64,000 nucleotides of DNA from Silvibacterium bohemicum (lineage in GTDB: Bacteria; Acidobacteriota; Terriglobia; Terriglobales; Acidobacteriaceae), in NCBI RefSeq assembly GCF_001006305.1, contig NZ_LBHJ01000004.1:806001-870000 (forward strand), given 5' to 3'. The notes beneath the pieces were generated by a model. That model saw only the letters and a list, made by a program, of their open reading frames with translations. It had not been told where the DNA came from and did not search any database. Both the position numbers and the translations under genes were made by a program. Every line of letters begins with the position of its first letter. Within the stretch, counting starts at the first letter, position 1. Positions 63,040 to 64,000 of this stretch are shown in pieces.

Positions 63040-64000
63040 TTGGCAAGATTCACCGGGGTGCTTGGCCTGCTCACCATGCTGACGCTGGCATGGCTCTTCT
63101 CCACTAATCGGCGCGCCATCCGGTGGCGCACTGTGATCTGGGGACTCAGCCTGCAGATCGTCTTCGCATTTCTGGTGCTGAAGTGGACGGTTGGCCAACA
63201 GATTCTCGGCTCGGTCGGTGCGGCTATCACCCGCATGCTCGCCTACTCCTTCGCCGGCTCGCAGATGGTCTTCGGCGATCTGGGCAAGCAGCATTCGCCC
63301 TTTGGATTGATCTTCGCCTTCCAGGTGCTGCCTACCATCATCTTCATCTCCGCATTCTTCGCCGTGCTGTACCACATCGGCGTGATGCAGCTGGTCATTC
63401 GGGTCTTCGCGCGGCTCATGCAGTGGACCATGCGCGTCTCCGGTGCCGAAAGCCTCAACGTTGCGGCCAGCATTTTCATGGGCCAGACGGAAGCCCCGCT
63501 GACCATCCGTCCCTTCCTGCCTGACGCCACGCGCTCCGAGCTGATGACCATCATGACCAGCGGCATGGCCCATGTCTCGGGCGGCATCATGGCTGCGTAC
63601 ATCCTGTATGGGATCGAGGCGCAGCATCTGCTGGCCGCGGTCATCATGACCGCCCCGGGAACGATTTTGATCTCGAAGATGCTGGTGCCGGAGGTAGGAA
63701 CTCCCGCGACCATGGGCGTGGTGCACATGCCTCCCGAGGAAGAGCATAAGGAAGAAAACCTGCTGGGTGCGATCGCACGCGGCACCATCGATGGGGGAAA
63801 GCTGGCCTTCAATGTGGCCATCATGCTGATCTCGTTCCTGGCCCTGATCGCCCTGCTCAACGGCGTACTGGGCGGCATTCATAACTGGCTCGCGGCACGC
63901 CATTTCAGCTACTTCCCCACCAGTCTGGACGCCATCCTGGGTGTGCTCTTTGCGCCCATCGCATGGCTGATCGGCATTCCCTGGCATGACACGCGGATCG
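63040..64000 (+). CDS. nupC: NupC/CNT-family nucleoside transporter, 5' part only
   Basis: The first 320 codons are present; the gene runs off the window edge with no stop. It encodes a polytopic membrane protein with LIFAFQVLPTIIFISAFFAVLYHIG, MGQTEAPLTIRPF (the CNT family signature G-Q-T-E) and a later GGIMAAYILYGI. It would import nucleosides with H+ or Na+. The start is probably TTG 63040, preceded by AGGGG about seven bases upstream; GTG 63058 or ATG 63076 are alternatives. It completes the cdd-phosphorylase-transporter salvage set. Confidence 0.87.
   Translation, partial: MARFTGVLGLLTMLTLAWLFSTNRRAIRWRTVIWGLSLQIVFAFLVLKWTVGQQILGSVGAAITRMLAYSFAGSQMVFGDLGKQHSPFGLIFAFQVLPTIIFISAFFAVLYHIGVMQLVIRVFARLMQWTMRVSGAESLNVAASIFMGQTEAPLTIRPFLPDATRSELMTIMTSGMAHVSGGIMAAYILYGIEAQHLLAAVIMTAPGTILISKMLVPEVGTPATMGVVHMPPEEEHKEENLLGAIARGTIDGGKLAFNVAIMLISFLALIALLNGVLGGIHNWLAARHFSYFPTSLDAILGVLFAPIAWLIGIPWHDTRI

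Noticed and set aside
63025-63987. 320-residue minus-strand frame over nupC
   Set aside because: His/Gly/Asp/Gln-rich and without hydrophobic core; the plus-strand frame gives a clear CNT transporter.

Overview
The window is GC-rich bacterial chromosome, most likely from an Acidobacteriota of the Acidobacteriaceae (Terriglobus/Granulicella-like). The main reasons are a long Oar-like TonB-dependent receptor with an N-terminal carboxypeptidase-regulatory domain, the acidobacterial type of VWFA secreted protein, Gram-negative envelope genes (KdsC, porin, LPS-type glycosyltransferases) and a complete chemotaxis block. No phage, insertion sequence, CRISPR array or plasmid gene was seen, so this looks like core chromosome. 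The taxonomic call is inference from gene content.

Layout. 1-2.7 kb: end of an ArsR-type regulator, a perfect 19-bp hairpin, then egtB-egtD (ergothioneine). 2.9-9.3 kb: a tight trio of exported proteins (DUF5666, Oar-like TonB receptor, VWFA protein). 9.3-14 kb: a full-length Lhr helicase overlapping a tiny Cys-rich DUF5522 gene. 14-21 kb: envelope glycan genes (kdsC, two tandem GT-C membrane glycosyltransferases, a third GT-C protein, two GT2 enzymes), then corA. 22.3-35.3 kb: the motility block. A leftward run of cheW, MCP, cheA, cheR, cheD, cheY, cheX, cheB and a second MCP ends in a strong terminator. A rightward cheY-cheX-like-cheX operon and a leftward fliG with a small partner follow. 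35.5-43.8 kb: porin, tRNA-Cys, 1-Cys peroxiredoxin, PhzF, a lone response regulator, a lone LolD-type ATPase, tRNA-Gly and a second tRNA-Cys, a squalene/phytoene synthase and a HugZ-like protein. 43.9-50.9 kb: glyS, glyQ, recO, glutamine synthetase, a Nim-like flavoprotein and a 7Fe-type ferredoxin. 51-61 kb: a secreted GH51 arabinofuranosidase, an SDR, suhB overlapping an Hfq-like gene, and a second full-length Lhr followed at once by a Nei-type glycosylase. 61.2-64 kb: pyrimidine nucleoside salvage (cdd, pyrimidine-nucleoside phosphorylase, nupC), the last gene running off the window.

How the parts work together. The che genes encode a full adaptation circuit (CheR/CheB/CheD) with CheX-type phosphatases in place of CheZ. 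Four promoter-like sites with a GCCGATAG/GCCGATTA -10 box sit in front of its transcription units and fit FliA/sigma-28 control. Both chemoreceptors end in F-x-x-F pentapeptides that could tether CheR/CheB. The two Lhr helicases, each translationally linked to a small or repair partner, and the Hfq-SuhB pair are the nucleic-acid processing units that most deserve follow-up. No wholly new defence-type or mobile system was recognised.
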